DNA from: Leucocoprinus leucothites
Lineage: Eukaryota; Basidiomycota; Agaricomycetes; Agaricales; Agaricaceae
Direction: 5' to 3'
Length of the DNA stretch: 64,000 nt
NCBI GenBank assembly: GCA_013368445.1
Contig: JAACJO010000002.1
Coordinates: forward strand, 3,038,001-3,102,000
In this document: positions 1-12,984 of the stretch, piece after piece
How positions within the stretch are numbered: position 1 is the stretch's first letter
Layout of the letters: the number at the start of each line of letters is the position of its first letter
Notes under the pieces: generated by a model
Seen by the model: the letters and a program-made list of their open reading frames with translations, nothing else
Databases searched by the model: none
Told to the model about the DNA's origin: nothing
Position numbers and translations under genes: made by a program

Positions 1-508
1 CGGGTCGGCATGTATCTATTTCGGCGCCAGATGTGCGCCAGCCGGACACGACCACGCGCTCATTTGCACCTTGCCCGTCGACTCTGGTATTCATTAGAGC
101 AGGCCGATCATTGCCGGCGGGTTTAGGTGGGAATGAACTTGTACTCTCCTTTCTATCTCACAAAGTGTTCCTCTCTGTAAGCACTTTATTTCTTCCCGAC
201 ATCGGCCTCTCTCCAGGTACCTTCCTCTCTCCAGACACTCTCCTCTCTTCGACGTCTTCACTCAGCACATGAGAAGGCAACACTGACGGAAAGCTCGAGG
301 ACCTAGCAGCCAGCGGAGGTGGAACTGCTAACAAACTCGATCCACTCCCACTCGGTCTCCTAGCCAACAGCGCCGAAGCGTTCGCATTACTCCTCATCGA
401 CGAAGATGTGTTCCCAAACATCATTGTCATTGTCGCGGTAGGCGTCGCACTTCCACTTCTGCGTGATAGTGATAATGAAGCTGATAATGCCGAGTTTGGG
501 CGAGGGCT
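1..508 (-). pseudogene. Truncated copy of the AGC-kinase 3' exon
   Basis: Bases 1-508 match 5355-5844 almost base for base apart from an 18-nt length difference; 5355-5844 lies inside the last exon of the kinase gene at 5170-8299. On the minus strand the copy reads in the same frame as the kinase tail from about 430 down to 158 (Ser-rich, including the [16 protein letters not shown] stretch). It then meets a TGA at about 158-160 where the intact gene has GGA. Homology stops sharply at 508, so the kinase domain exons are absent from this side. The copy runs off the left edge of the window. I read it as a recent segmental duplication fragment with no function of its own. A complete paralogue to the left cannot be excluded, but the internal stop argues against it. 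Confidence 0.85.
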
Positions 509-3242
509 TTCGGTTCTATACTTAACACTTCACGCGATATGGGAGGCAGGTTATGGGCTCTCACTATCTGGGGTAGAGGAGGTAAGTACATTATACTACT
601 GTTGCTCCAGAACCTCCTTCTCATGATTCACGCCGTAGCAAGTGGCGGGCGGTACGCTGCAATCTCATCCTTGACCAACATTGCAGGAATGGCAATCGCA
701 GCATTACTCTACGAGCTGTTCATGGCTGACTCACGAAGAGTCGTCAACCTCGAGTCAATGGAGCACATTCGGCTACTATCAAACAAACTTGACCGGACCG
801 GGACCAATGCTATGCTTTTTGACTCATCATTCAAGAGAACACTATGATCATGTTCATTGCGTTCGCAGGATTTTCAGCGGAATCTGGTTTCAAGGCACGT
901 TTTTAGGGTGACTGGCAATGCCTTGATCAATGATCACATAGCATGTAAGTGCCAATACTTTCTTTCCTCCTAGGCATGCGGTCATTCGACCAGGGACTGC
1001 AACTTTGATACCAGAAAAAGGTATATTGGCAGAACCACGATCTCCAGATAAATGGAAAGTGAGACTTCCAGACCAGCAAGTTTCGGAAACGCTAACGCTA
1101 CAAAGTACGGCTCGTTTGTGTCTTTAACAAAACCCGTGTTATAAGATAAAAGCGCTGGACGGCGGCCACTCTGGCCAAGCGTTAACAAAGGTCTGAGGAG
1201 TGCTGTGGGAGGGAGAAGCGGCGTATGGAGGATAGCAGTGGCTTGGAGCTTCTTAGAAGCTTCATAAGGAACATTACACTCTGATGACAATCATCGTGTA
1301 AGACGTTGAGCCCTTCTACAGTGTCAAGATCCAATAACCGACATTTCGTAACCTGCAGCCCATCCACTTGACCAAAGTTTCTGCGCTCACAGTATGGGAT
1401 GGGTGAGGAAATCTGCTGGGTTGGATCTAAGAAGACCGAAGAGAGGATCGTCGAGTTTGTTGAAGTACCGCTGAGCCATCGAGACCAATTCTCCACACCG
1501 GCCGCCCTTGATCAAGATTGATGAAAGGTTGATAGTCACCATTAGGAGTAATAATGACCAAGGTTCGGACGGCGGAAATGCTGGCGGATGTGCATCCCTG
1601 GTATAAGAAGAGATGTATGTAGAATCGAGTTGGCTGCGAGAACTGTCAGCTCGAAAAATAAAAGACAATAAGCAGTATTTCGGCGCCGAGAACATCCGGA
1701 CGAATCAGCTCAGCGCGTCCACCCAAGTATAAAAGCGTAATGGTAATGAAGCAATAGAAGGTAGTTTTAATCACTGAGCACAATATGCGCACCAACAGTC
1801 AGTTATTGAGCGGAAGAGGAAGGTGAAGATTCCGATCTTTAAGCGGCTTGGGAAGGTTCAGTAGTTCGTTGGATCGCTTGAGTTTACATTTGTTTGAGCA
1901 ACCGTTGCTTGTTTCAAACCTGAAGAAATACACAACTGAACCAAATAACTGAATCATAGGTCGGTATCAACGGTTGTTGCAAGCGATTCATGGCACGCTC
2001 TAACTTCGTATGTACTCTTTGTCTTTCCTCCCTATTCAATGCTTCCACTTGGATTCCAAGTCATGATTGTATCATTTCGCCCCTTGGCGTTAGTCCGAGT
2101 CCCACCAAGGCGACCATTGCGGTGTCTTGTACTTAATAATAAATTTCCTTAGGATGCCCACCACGTCTCCATCTACATCAAACAAATCATGATCAGCTCT
2201 TGGCGTTCACAAGTCTTCAGAAGCCCATGGCATGAATTCAGAATGAGGTTTTTGGCTCCACGGTGCATTCTTATCATGATCGCTCGTATTATGATGCGGT
2301 ATTCGAAGATACGAAGGGGCCCTGGAACAACTCCCACCCTAGAGAGCTGATTTTCTTTCTACGCCCCCATCAGGTCTCAGTAATACCCTTATTTGGCAGA
2401 CATCCGCTTGGTTATCGTTTTCATATCCCCAAATACTAACCATGTTTTAGACGAATATTGTGCGCTTCTTGAACTCTTTCCTCTTGGTACTGCAGAACAC
2501 AGAACGATATGAAATAACCCCCAGAGTTAGCAAAACTCAAATGCAGCGTGTGCCCTTCTTGGAGGAGCTCCTCTGTCATGTGCTATTTTCTGCGAACAAT
2601 CAAAACGCTCCGAATCCTCTGATACCCCAACACTGGCGCTGGACTTCTTTTTTCGATTTCTCTCTGGGCCTTAGCAATCGCTAAACTTCCATCCTGGCCT
2701 TTCGCCTCCATGCATGTTCTCTCGCAATAAAATATGCTTTTACTGCTGGTGTATTTTGACTTTCAGGCTACTCTATGGGTGCTATCGTGAAACGGGGAAA
2801 CTCAGTATTCCCATTGTACCCAGCTTACTTGCTTCCCGACTCGAAATAGCTGCCTAATCCCTTGTCCCGTTGTATTTTTTTTTGGTGGATTTCCAGCATC
2901 TTCTGAGAATCCGAAGCAGGTTGACAAAATATATGGGTAGTTTTGCCCAATCTCATGACACACAAGCAATCGCGGGCATCAAATTCTGTCCTCTTCTGGT
3001 CAGATATCTGGGAATCCATTCTCTGCGAATATACCAGTATCAGCATCATGGAAATCAAAGATCGATTTCTCTGGAGCCATTGAATATAATGTTGAAGCTG
3101 ACTCCCATGCATGATTAAAGCATCTCTCCTGGCCGAGTATCGAAGGCCAAAGTGTGAAGCATATGCTCGGGACGACAGGATAGGAAAGTCCAATCATCAC
3201 CGGAGATATCTAATTCTCTCACATAACATTTGCATATAAACG
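509..3242. other. Gene-poor stretch with short ORF debris
   Basis: No multi-exon gene could be assembled here. Three pieces look protein-like but have no recognisable domain: 539-847 (+, a hydrophobic helix followed by an amphipathic Leu/Glu/Arg stretch), 982-1695 (-, three overlapping frames that may be parts of one broken gene) and 3000-3200 (-, a 66-codon frame). None has a convincing start, splice sites and stop together. Relics of old genes are possible. Confidence 0.4.
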
Positions 3243-5013
3243 ATGGACCTGGAGCTCTTAAGAGATCATACATTTTGCTGGCCCCTTATGTGTCCTGGCC
3301 CATCTCTGCCGGAGAATAATCCCACTACCACTTCACTTCCGTCCGAAATATGGCACCACATCGCAACTTTTATTCCATGGTTTGAGTTCAAGCAATCCCG
3401 GCTGTTCGCTCTCAACACCGTTTTTCTCTCATATTATCTTCGAAAAAAATATAAGACCCTACGATTTCGGTTTGGACCCGCATTCGCATATCGTAATGAC
3501 TCAGCCCTCTTCGAACAACTGAAACTCATGAGGTGACGTGATCATCTCCCCCTACATCGGCATCATCACTGATAGAAGTCGAAATATAGAAGTGTCCCAA
3601 TGATGGCAGGGATAACAAGGCATTTAGAAGTCCTCTCCACAGAGTATTACTCTGAGGCAAAGTCTGTCGAAACAGGGTTACTCGCTTGGGCAGCGAGACT
3701 CATCCCGTTCGACTTTTTTGGCTTATCGCGACTTAAACAACGTTCCTTCCCATCCGTACAGGACATCGCTGCAGCTTTCTCGCAGCTCGACTATCTAAGT
3801 TCAGTTCGTTACAGCTTCCTGAATACTATTTCCGACAAGCCTATCGCACCTGTCGACCATATCCTGCTTTCTGCTGTGGCAGGGGCCTGGAGTGCCTCGC
3901 GCCTTACAATAACTCAACTATCATTCACCCTTGAAGCAGCGCTGCTACCAGAGCTTTGGGTAGACGACATAATATTTCCGAACCTCACAACCTTTGAGCT
4001 TGTTGTGCGGTGCCACAATGACATGATAGATGACCATTTCGGGCAGACTTTGAGATCGTCTAGTTCCCCCCTTGTCTCTTTCATAGAAAGGCACAAGAAA
4101 ACACTGGAGTCCTTGTCGCTGGCACTTCCACGATGTCAGTTCTATTCTGATGTTCTTGGCTCCATACCCTGCCTCTCTGCTGTGAGGAGTCTATCATTGG
4201 CGTTAGAACGTAGCGTCTACGACGATGGATATATCAAGGGGCTACTATGGTCTCTTATAGTAGAGCAGACGTTGCATCCCGAGTGTCAGTCATTCCGGGT
4301 CGAGTCATCGACTTCAGAGGAGTACAGATGGAATTCGTTCCGCTCATCATTCCCTTCTGTTCATGACCTTTTTCTCGATATCATGGAAGATACAACGATG
4401 GAAGATTACGTGGACGAGATTAATTGGGCAGTGAGCGTGACTTTTTCTCGAGCTTTGAATTCATTGTTATTGATTCACATGTTTCCCAGGCCATTGAACC
4501 TCGTCCATACGAGATACAGCCTCGTCTGCCTCCATTGCTTGAGACCAAATCCCTATTAGGTTGCCATCTCCGCACATTAGGCCTGGCGGTACACACGCTC
4601 ACTCCAGAAATCTTCGGTATCCTAGCAGCAAATTTTCCGTACCTGGAAAATCTTCACCTCCGGCATATTCATGTCGGGATTCGACGATCCATCGAAACAG
4701 AAGTCCATCATGATTTTCTCAAAGTGGGTTGGGAACTGGTCTACATTGAATGTCTACTCATGTTTTGTGACAATTATAGGCATGTAACCAACTTTCGGCT
4801 ACACACCACCAGAACTGGAATCTCGAAAAGATCTGGCTCTATAACCATGTTTGCAATCCGAATCGTGATGGCAAGGCATTCAGAAGAGCTGTTGTCACTG
4901 CACTGTCCAAAGTAAAGTATTTTAATGGGTTCCCCAGAAGCAAGTTTGTAGAGGCAGGAAGCTGTCGAGGATACTGGGTAGCGTGGCCAAACGTAACTTT
5001 GAAGAAGAGGTAG
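3243..5013 (+). CDS. F-box/LRR-like protein, WHHIA subfamily (copy A)
   Basis: Predicted 532 residues in four exons: 3243-3532, 3590-4430, 4490-4723, 4780-5013 (intron phases 2, 0, 0). The N-terminal region carries an F-box-like motif (LPSEIWHHIATFIP, about residues 31-44), which in this class binds Skp1 and makes the protein an adaptor of an SCF ubiquitin ligase. The rest is a run of hydrophobic, leucine-rich segments of irregular length, as in divergent fungal LRR F-box proteins, and would be the substrate-binding part. Near the C-terminus is a motif shared with the other copies, VKYFNGF. Exon lengths and phases match the copies at 8765, 21212 and 25273. The second exon reads on past its donor for a short way, which could mislead an automatic caller into ending the gene at 4559. 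No break was seen. The target is unknown. Confidence 0.8.
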
Positions 5014-5169
5014 CAGATGAGCATCCAGTCACTGGAGCTGTGATATATATCCAATACAAATTTGTTTTGGGCATCTCAGTTATAGCTTACGACAACATTG
5101 AATTACTATTTGTCACCTATAAGACGGAAGGTTGGGATAGGAAGACTCAACAAAGGGAAACGATATACT

Positions 5170-8100
5170 TCATCGAAGGCCAAGTTTCACTTTCGTGAGC
5201 TTCTCCTCTATGTCACCAATTTCCTCCATGAGTAAATACAATCTCTTCTCCAACTGTTTGTAGTCGTCATCGCTGTTACCAGGCCGGGTTTCCTCCTCCT
5301 GTAACCCTCCTCCGCTTCCTAGACGGACTCGCTCAACGGATGTGATGGAAGTAACGGGTCGGTGTGTATCTATATCGGCGCCAGATGCACGCCAGCCAGA
5401 CACGACCACGCGCTCATTTGCACCTTGCCCGTCGACTCTGGTATTCATTAGAGCAGGCCGATCATTGCCGGCGGGTTTAGGTGGGAATGAACTTGTACTC
5501 TCCTTTCTGTCTCCAGAAGCGCTCCTCTCTACAAGGACTTTATTTCGTCCTGACCCTGGCCTCTCTCTAGGTGCCTTTCTCTCTTCAACTTCTTCATTCA
5601 GCAAATGCGAATGTAACACTGACGGGAAGCTCGAGGACCTAGCAGCCAGCGGAGGTGGAACTGCTAACAAACTCGATCCACTCCCACTCGGTCTCCTAGC
5701 CAACAGCGCCGAAGCGTTCGCATTACTCCTCATCGACGAAGATGTGTTCCCAAACATCATTGTCATCGTCGCGGTAGGTGTCGCACTTCCACTTCTGCGT
5801 GACAGTGATAATGAAGCTGATAATGCCGAGTTTGGGCGAGGGCTCGGACTGGGGGGCCCCTCTGATTCTGTAATTTCAGTATCGGCTTCCGAGGCTGAGT
5901 ATGGGACGTCACTGCCGTCAACGGTGCTAAGGTTGTGGGATGGAACAGGAAGTGGAGAGGGGCGACGAGCTTGAGTTTGATTATTTGGGAAATTCGAGTT
6001 ATCGAGCGGGTTAGAGTTGCTGACGGCGTGGCTGTCTCGTGGGACATTGCTCCCCGAGGGCATGGACGAAGAAAGTGAAGTAGAGGCATTGGAGAAAGAT
6101 CGATAGTCAGGCATAGGTATAGGATCCCCAACAAATCTCAACTCCTTCCTCGACGATCCGTACCCTGACCGCGATCGAAGGGATGCAGGGTTGGTCAGGA
6201 CCTTGGGCTTCCTTCCACTCTCGAGCACACGCTTCCTCGCACTCATGCCAACGCAATCAACCAGTTGTTTCATCGCTTCTCTATCCGAGAGATCACGACG
6301 TTGAGCTGTACGAGGTGCACTGCGGGGCAATGTGTTGGTTCGGAACGGAGTGAACATGTAAGGGCGATTATTGGGAGTACTAAAAGTATTGTATCGTGGT
6401 TGTGGTGTAGTCAGGTGACGGGGCGTAGTAGATGGAATGACTGGCGTCAAAAGGTGTGATGGCGCGCCGAGTATCGTAAACTGGGGGGTGCTAGGAATAG
6501 GAAGCTGTGTGGGTGGAGAAATTGTGTTTGAGGCCTCAGGTGCTGATGAAAGAAATGCATCGGGCGTAGGGCCCCAGGAAAATCCAATAAAAGCCGCCGA
6601 GGGATCCTCCTGCATTGCTGATTTTGCAGGAGTCGAAGGCGTTTGTCGAAGGATAGAAAGCCCAGGGGAGGAACCCGCAGCAAGGGGAGAAGACTGGAAT
6701 AGGGCTGAAAAGGCGAAACCTTGAGATAATGACTCTTCGTTTAGTGATTTTGCAAGCGGTTCAGATTGAAGCGCCGGTTGTTCATTGTAGGTGAACTGCG
6801 GAAGGTGCAGGCCTTCAGGCGCTTGCTCTGTTGAGCGTGATGAGCTGGCAAACAGGAGTGATCTGGTGTGTTAACGTACGCTCGTGCAGGTTCATCCAAT
6901 TGACGGCTTCAAAAAGTGGATGATCCGTGATTTCCATGATGTTACGGCGGCCAATGCGGCGCTCAGGGCGTGTTAGTAATCTAGATGCAAACATGAGCTT
7001 ACAATGGCATGCACGGGCAATGATGAATCCATACTTGCGGATGAAGTCCTTATACACTGACGGTACGGGTATACTGTCATCAAAACGAAGACTACGCTAG
7101 AGGTCCTCGTAAATCCAGGCAACGGGGAGATTCAGCTGGGAATGCTTACTTCGTGGTTCATTATCTTTTGGTAAGTATGCCGGATCTCGCTGGCGAAAAA
7201 CGGGGCGACACCATAACACATCTCGTATAACATCGCGCCAAAACTCCACCAATCTGTTTCGACCCCATATCCGCGATCTTCATCGCCATTCCTCGACGAG
7301 CGGAGGCTCAGGAGTTCTTCCTCATCCTCCATTTCCATTTCAAGTGCCACCAATGCCGCTTCGTGGGCTTGAAGAATCTCCGGCGATATATAGTCGCAAG
7401 TACCGCAAGGGACAAGGCAATAGCGCTTGGGAAGCAGTCGAGAGCCATCAGGGCCCGGTGGGAGGAGGGGAGCAGCAGAACCGAAGTCAATGAGGAGGAG
7501 GTGTGCATCCTGTTTGAGGACGAAATTTTGCGGCTTGATGTCACTGCCAAAACATCAATGCGCAAGGACTTATCAAGGTTTGAGCTTACTCACCGATGTG
7601 CAAAGCCTTGGGTATGGCACCAGTGGATGGCGCTAACAATCTGGGGTATCCACCATTGTAGATCAAGCTCGAGGAGTTTCCCATGGGTAGTCGACTCAAG
7701 AACGTCCCAGAGCGAGCCAGCTTCGGCATAGTCCATTATGAGATTTAGATGTGTGTGCGTTTGGAATGCACAAAGAAGATGTGGTGCCCACTTGGATTCT
7801 GTTTTCAATGCTTGGAGTAGGATATCACGCTCGAATTGCGGGAAGCATTGCTGGGAACATGATCAGTGACTTTTAATAACAATGAAAAGTGCTCGCAGCT
7901 TACATCGCGTGTTCGTAGGGCAAAACGTTTCTCAGTGGTTTTGCGGACGTAGGTTCGCCCGTCGAGGCGGCAAGTGACAACATCGACCTGGTCGAGAATC
8001 AACTTCAATAATGCATGTTCTGAAGCACCATGTCCTTACGACGCCGAATTGTCCATATTCCAGGGTTCCGACGATGTTCAGATCTCTATCCTGGAACCGT

Positions 8101-8299
8101 AACGCGTCGATTTCGACCGTCTTGGCTAATTTTTGTGAGAGCCAAGTTGGGATGAGTTGAAGAGATCCTTACGCGTTTTCCCGATGACGTTTTGACCGTG
8201 AAGCAGGCGGTCCAGGGCTATTCCATCTGCGTCTTCGTCTCCTTCGCTCTTGAGTAGCGTAGAGAGCTTGGCTTTGCGTTGCAGCCATAAGAGAGACAT
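5170..8299 (-). CDS. AGC-family Ser/Thr protein kinase, DMPK/ROCK-like
   Basis: Predicted 922 residues from eight exons: 8173-8299, 8040-8125, 7904-7987, 7594-7850, 7150-7543, 7035-7096, 6880-6980, 5170-6827. Phases agree throughout and exon 1 starts at the ATG at 8299. The kinase domain spans about residues 50-370. The glycine loop is unusual (EYGQFGV). The catalytic loop is HRDIKPQN (184-191), DFG is at 204-206, SPE replaces APE (238-240), and [12 protein letters not shown] begins at 282. The DWW..YEM and KIMNHE signature resembles the DMPK/MRCK/ROCK/citron branch. About 40 acidic or polar residues are inserted between SPE and DWW. Residues 371-922 are a disordered Ser/Pro-rich tail ending in a short coiled coil (about 893-922). 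All catalytic residues seen suggest an active cytoplasmic kinase. Part of its last exon is duplicated at 1-508. Confidence 0.88.
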
Positions 8300-8764
8300 G
8301 CATCAGGTCGTAAGGAAGGAGAAACTAGTCAAGAAAGATGCCCGTCATGATTATTCCAATTTCCCACGGTTAATGAAATATGACAGACATGACAAACCCG
8401 TCGTTATGTGGTTCATCTGCCAGGGAGTCTTATGTTTATAAAATGACATTCCCGAATATTTTTGCAGCTCAAGACTATAGTTTGTAATCGACGTGTGCTG
8501 GAATATAATTTAAACCGAATCCACAGGTTTCTCACAGTTTCTGCACTGATCACTACTTCCCGTAACTAGGCATGCTCAACATTATAAAATGATTATCCGC
8601 GATTACAAACAGCGAGTTTGCCGGTCCACTTGAGCTTTCTGAACACCTGCTGAGCCCTGTTGACCGCTAGGATTCAGGTTGTCAACATTATGAAAGAAAC
8701 GAAAGGAAGATGTTGAACATACTAGCGTCTGATTCTTCAAGCATTCAAGAGTTTAGGGTCACTA
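8300..8764. other. Intergenic: kinase 5' side and F-box copy B 3' side
   Basis: This 465-nt gap lies upstream of the kinase start (8299, minus strand) and downstream of the stop of F-box copy B (8765, minus strand). It would hold the kinase promoter. I see no TATA box, repeat or further gene that I would defend. Confidence 0.5.
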
Positions 8765-10574
8765 TCAACACATACAACCGCCTGAATTGATGTATTCTCT
8801 CTGCCCCACTCCATTGATACATTTGACAGACGGAAGCGCATGTACGACTGCAGTACGGAATGAAACCTTGCAATGACCGACTTCCCGGCGATTATCCAGA
8901 TTAAGCACCTCGAGCGACCAATCCGGATAGGGATGCGAAGAAATAGACTCGCATGCCTGTAGTTCGCACAGTTGAGTAGGATCTCCACCGAGAAATAATT
9001 ACATGACGTACCTGCATCAAAGCAGAAATGGATATTCGAGGACGTTCATCAACCCCAATGCCATAATGTGAAAGATCAAGAATCTTCAAATGTGGTGTGC
9101 CGTTGACAAGGAGTTTCAGAAGGACTGTACTGAAAGCCTGCGTGAAAATACGGAGCGTGCGTAGATGCTTGGAGCTCTCCAACACCGCGAGCAAACGTTC
9201 TAACTCGGGATATATGACATACGACTGTAATTCAAGCTCAACAAGCTGTATTGCCGGAGCCGTAAAGCGTAAGTATGAGACTGTTGAAGGCTTGAGGATC
9301 CAGGAAACTCACTGTTTCGCTGAGGTTCGCGAGACGCCACAATGTTAATGACTCCATGATTGGGGTATAGCGAAATGATAGCTGTCTCAAACTTGGATAC
9401 GATACGTTGAAAATCTCTTGAGTTTTCCACCACTCACTACTACTTTGGACACGCAAGTGAGTAGACATTGTTCCACTGTTGTCCGCCACGGGGGGTACAT
9501 ATGGATCTAGTGCTAAATCGGGCTTGAGCCTTCGAATATTATCCGAATGACGGGTAAGGAATGTTGAGAGAGGCCGCAGGGTTGGCGTATTAACCCCGGC
9601 ACACAGGGTGAAAGCCAGGTCTTCGAGTCGGGAGAAGTGGGGCATGTTGTTCAAAAAGTCAACTAGGAACCGTGATGCTGGAAATCCAAAACTAAATCTC
9701 GTGATTTGATCTTTATGCCTAGAGAGAAATTGGAGAAGTGGATCCCCGGTACTTTCGAGGCTCCGCGCCAGAGGACCATCTGGCAACATTGTGCTTGAGA
9801 GGGGTGAGACGGTGATGCGAAAATCATAGAGTTCTGGGAAGTAGACTCCGTCAAGGGAAAGTGACGGAATGGTTTTTAACTTGAAAGATAGGTTAATCGT
9901 TGTTAAAGAAGCATTCGAGGCAGTCCATGCTAATGAAATAACGGATGGAAAGATGGTCGCGAAAGGTAGGGTGGGCGTTTCCTCGAAGGAGAACAAACAG
10001 CATTCGATCGAAGTCAAGTTACAAAGTTTCGAGAAGACTGCTTTTAGATTTCCCACAGGGAAGACGACTGCATTAGCTTCTGCCCTTATTGAGCGGTCTG
10101 GAGAAGTTTTGAGCCGACGGAACGAATTGAGGTGTTGGGTTATAAATCGAAACTTTTGAGGAGGGGACAAAGGAGGCTGGTAGAGTGCTGGTACAGATGC
10201 ATGTTCGCGGACGGATATTTCCAAGGAACGTGGGAAGTCGAAAATTAATGGAGCACATCTATGGGTCCTGGTCCGTTGCATTCAAAAGCTGTGGACTCAG
10301 GAGGTACGCACTGCAATCGTTTCAGTTGCTCGGAGAACTGCACTCCTGGTGAGCTCTCGCGCGACCCATAAACAAAAGAAAGCGAGATGTTCCGGTACTT
10401 CTCGTTGAGGTAATATCCGAGTAGATAGCGATTTATAGTGTATAGTCGAGAGGTTTGGAAATATGAGAATGGAATGAACAATGCGATATGATGCCATATT
10501 TCTGCTGGGAGGGACGGAAATGTACCCGATGCCTGCGATTTACGAGTTAATATACCAGGTAGTTTCGGATACAT
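8765..10574 (-). CDS. F-box/LRR-like protein, WHHIA subfamily (copy B)
   Basis: Predicted 544 residues in four exons: 10312-10574, 9313-10258, 9012-9245, 8765-8956. Intron phases are 2, 0, 0, the same as copies A, C and D although this gene is on the opposite strand. The F-box-like motif is LPAEIWHHIALFIP (about residues 23-36). The remainder is leucine-rich with irregular repeats, and the C-terminal family motif appears as LPSVKCING. Exon 1 uses a donor beginning GTGCGT, three bases before a second possible GTAC donor; only the first keeps the phase of the paralogues. The third exon is exactly as long as exon 3 of copy A (234 nt). No frame break was seen. It is a likely SCF substrate receptor with unknown target. 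Confidence 0.8.
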
Positions 10575-10766
10575 TACGAGTAACTCGGGTTTGGAACAAT
10601 GAGTCGGGTAAAGGTGAGAGAGGATATATAGTCAAACTGAGTTGAAGCAACAATCGATATCAATTCCCACAGGTATCGTGACCTTGTAACAGCCTCCTCA
10701 GAGCCCTTACTAGATGGGAGTGTACTATATCCAACAAAGTTAAACAACTTCATGCTCGCCTACATC

Positions 10767-12367
10767 CTACAACCAGTAGACACAATCATTATTATTTCCT
10801 ATGACCACTGCCAAGCCCTCTTTGCTGAGCCTTTGAAGCTCAATCATATGTGCGTCTGTCATAGCCCACGACAATTGATTAACCGCCGGAGCCCAAAGGA
10901 CCATTTCCTCCAGATTCGCGCCTGACACTCGGAGCTCCGTCCTCACATTCAGCATGGCTATCAAGTTATCAAAACAACAACCAGCAGCTGGATGGGTGAA
11001 GTTCAAGTCGTTAGCGCGGACGTTTAAGTGCGTTAGTTGTGGTAAAAAATGTTGCCTGTCCGTTAGACGCTCGAACAACTGGCTCAAGGTACAATAATTC
11101 GTCTGACCACCACTAATGGTCAGAGATTCGGCGGATGGAAGAAAAGCGAGGGCATCCGCTGTACTCGAATTAAGGTTGCATTCCACTACTTTGATTGCAG
11201 TCATGCTTGCCCGCAAGGGTTTGAAATTGTCAAAATGATGACGGATAGGTAGCTCCACGTAAAGTTCACGAACGAAGGGGAGGCAAATATACTGCAAGGA
11301 GCTAGTATCATCTGCCTGCTTCGAGTGCCGCCAGGTAAACTTTCTGAGGCTGGAGAAGGTTATCTGTTCATCCAGCTTTAGAGCCGGAAGTGACTCCACC
11401 GCAGCGAGGCCTCCGGGCCCATCGTAGTCCCTCGTCAAACTAAAGTCTACGAGGTGAGGTGAACGGGTCTTAATGCGAATTGCTTGTGCTGGGCAGGTGT
11501 TGATTAAGTGAAGGCGAGTGATATTCATAAGCGGGAGGTTGTACTCGATGTTGATTGGCGGACGATGGCATCGAGGTGGGGCATCTGGGACATGATCTGC
11601 ATGTCGACAAAAGAGGAATGTTTCGGGGTGAATGAAAGTTCAAGATTATGTAAGTTGGTGAATTCGGATTTAGCGATATGTGGGATGATTAGGCGCCAAG
11701 CCGATTCATCAATCAAGGCTAGCTTGAAGTGATGAATGTTCCCAGCGCGTCTATGTAGCATGCGATCCATTATTTGCGAGACGATGTCAGAACCGAACCG
11801 CCCGTTCAGAGGGAGAGCGAACGTAAGCAAAGAATTTCGTGCGTTGGTGAGGTACAGGTCTAGCAACCCCGGTGTGTCTGCCCCTCGTCGAAAAGTCCCA
11901 CAATCGATATTGGCCCACAGGTGGGCTGTAAACCAAATCACATCGTGCCAGTGGTTACAAACGGCGGAGATGGCTAGTTTTTTCTTGAGGCAAAAGGACT
12001 CTGTTTTCATGCCAGCACAAGCTAGCTCGAATATTTCTGTCAACACTTCCACAGGGAGAGCATGTATAGGCGCTCTCAGGGCGTTAACACGTCGGCAGAG
12101 GCGGGCTTGTTGGGAGAGAAGGGATTGTATCGTGGTATGAATGTCGGAATTGCTGTGTCGAGAAGAGCGAGGTCGCGGGTGTCTGCAGGCTTCATCGATG
12201 TTGTGAGCCCGTATGAGCGGCCAGGAGTGTGGCAGTGGTGGTGTGGATGAGCTAAAGCCACCAGAAGCAAGCAGTAGGATGATATTAATTACTATAACGT
12301 CCCACGGCGATACGATCGTTAGTGATATATCTGGCTGACCACGAAATGTTGCGTTTGCCTCTGGCAT
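10767..12367 (-). pseudogene. F-box protein with a single-base frameshift
   Basis: The minus strand carries two abutting frames, 11525-12367 and 10767-about 11560, which together make one F-box protein of about 530 residues. The first half has a Gln/Arg-rich helix and then a canonical F-box, HALPVEVLTEIFELAC (about residues 102-117), followed by the W/H pattern usual after basidiomycete F-boxes (AVCNHWHDVIW). The second half is leucine-rich and ends in Tyr-Trp-Leu. The frames fail to join by one base at about 11540-11560 and no intron of realistic size fits there. Either the gene is freshly broken or a base is missing from the sequence. It belongs to a different F-box subfamily from the WHHIA copies. 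A hydrophobic stretch at residues 22-36 suggests that the true start may be further in. Confidence 0.7.
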
Positions 12368-12984
12368 ATTGTGCCAGAGAAGAGTTAGAAATGGGTTGAT
12401 CGTTGTGGTATTGAAAAATGTCAGTCACATAAGCTACTGCCATATCGAGAATATATTTTGTAAATGACCCTAATCACTTTCCTGACATAGACGGCAAGAG
12501 ACTGAATTGCATCCCCTCAATCTGGCGGATATCAAAGAAGTCTCTTTGAGTTTTCGTTAGCTGCATATGCCAATATTATGCTCCCAACTCGAGGAAACTT
12601 GCAGTAAGCCAATATAATCCCGTCCGACAAGAGTTACCGACGCTCGCTGCCATACGTTCGCTCATGTTTATGTGCCACGGACCTCCAGCCATATTACTTT
12701 TTTGATGTATTAAGGGTCATTCAACCGATTCATGCTCCTGAAGCATCACCAATTTTCAGTAGATACAGGAACCTCGGCAACCACCCCTGGGCCCCGGGAA
12801 CATTTGATCGACTGATGTCGTGCGACACATAGAATGGCGCCAGTCACCGGACAGTTCCTGTAATGTTTCTAAATATACTCTGATCTTTCAACGGGACAGA
12901 TGCCATCTTTTAAAATTTCAGCCAATGGTTACAGCGTTGAACATCGCTTCAGAACATTCTTGTCTCCTCCCTTCATCTTGACTC
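12368..12984. promoter_or_regulatory. Divergent intergenic region
   Basis: This 617-nt gap separates the start of the minus-strand F-box gene (12367) from the first ATG of the plus-strand DUF6535 gene (12985), so both promoters should lie here. I see no clear TATA box or repeated element. Confidence 0.35.

Noticed and set aside
5342..5974. 210-codon plus-strand frame
   Set aside because: Antisense to the Ser-rich tail of the kinase, whose splice-consistent model is on the minus strand.
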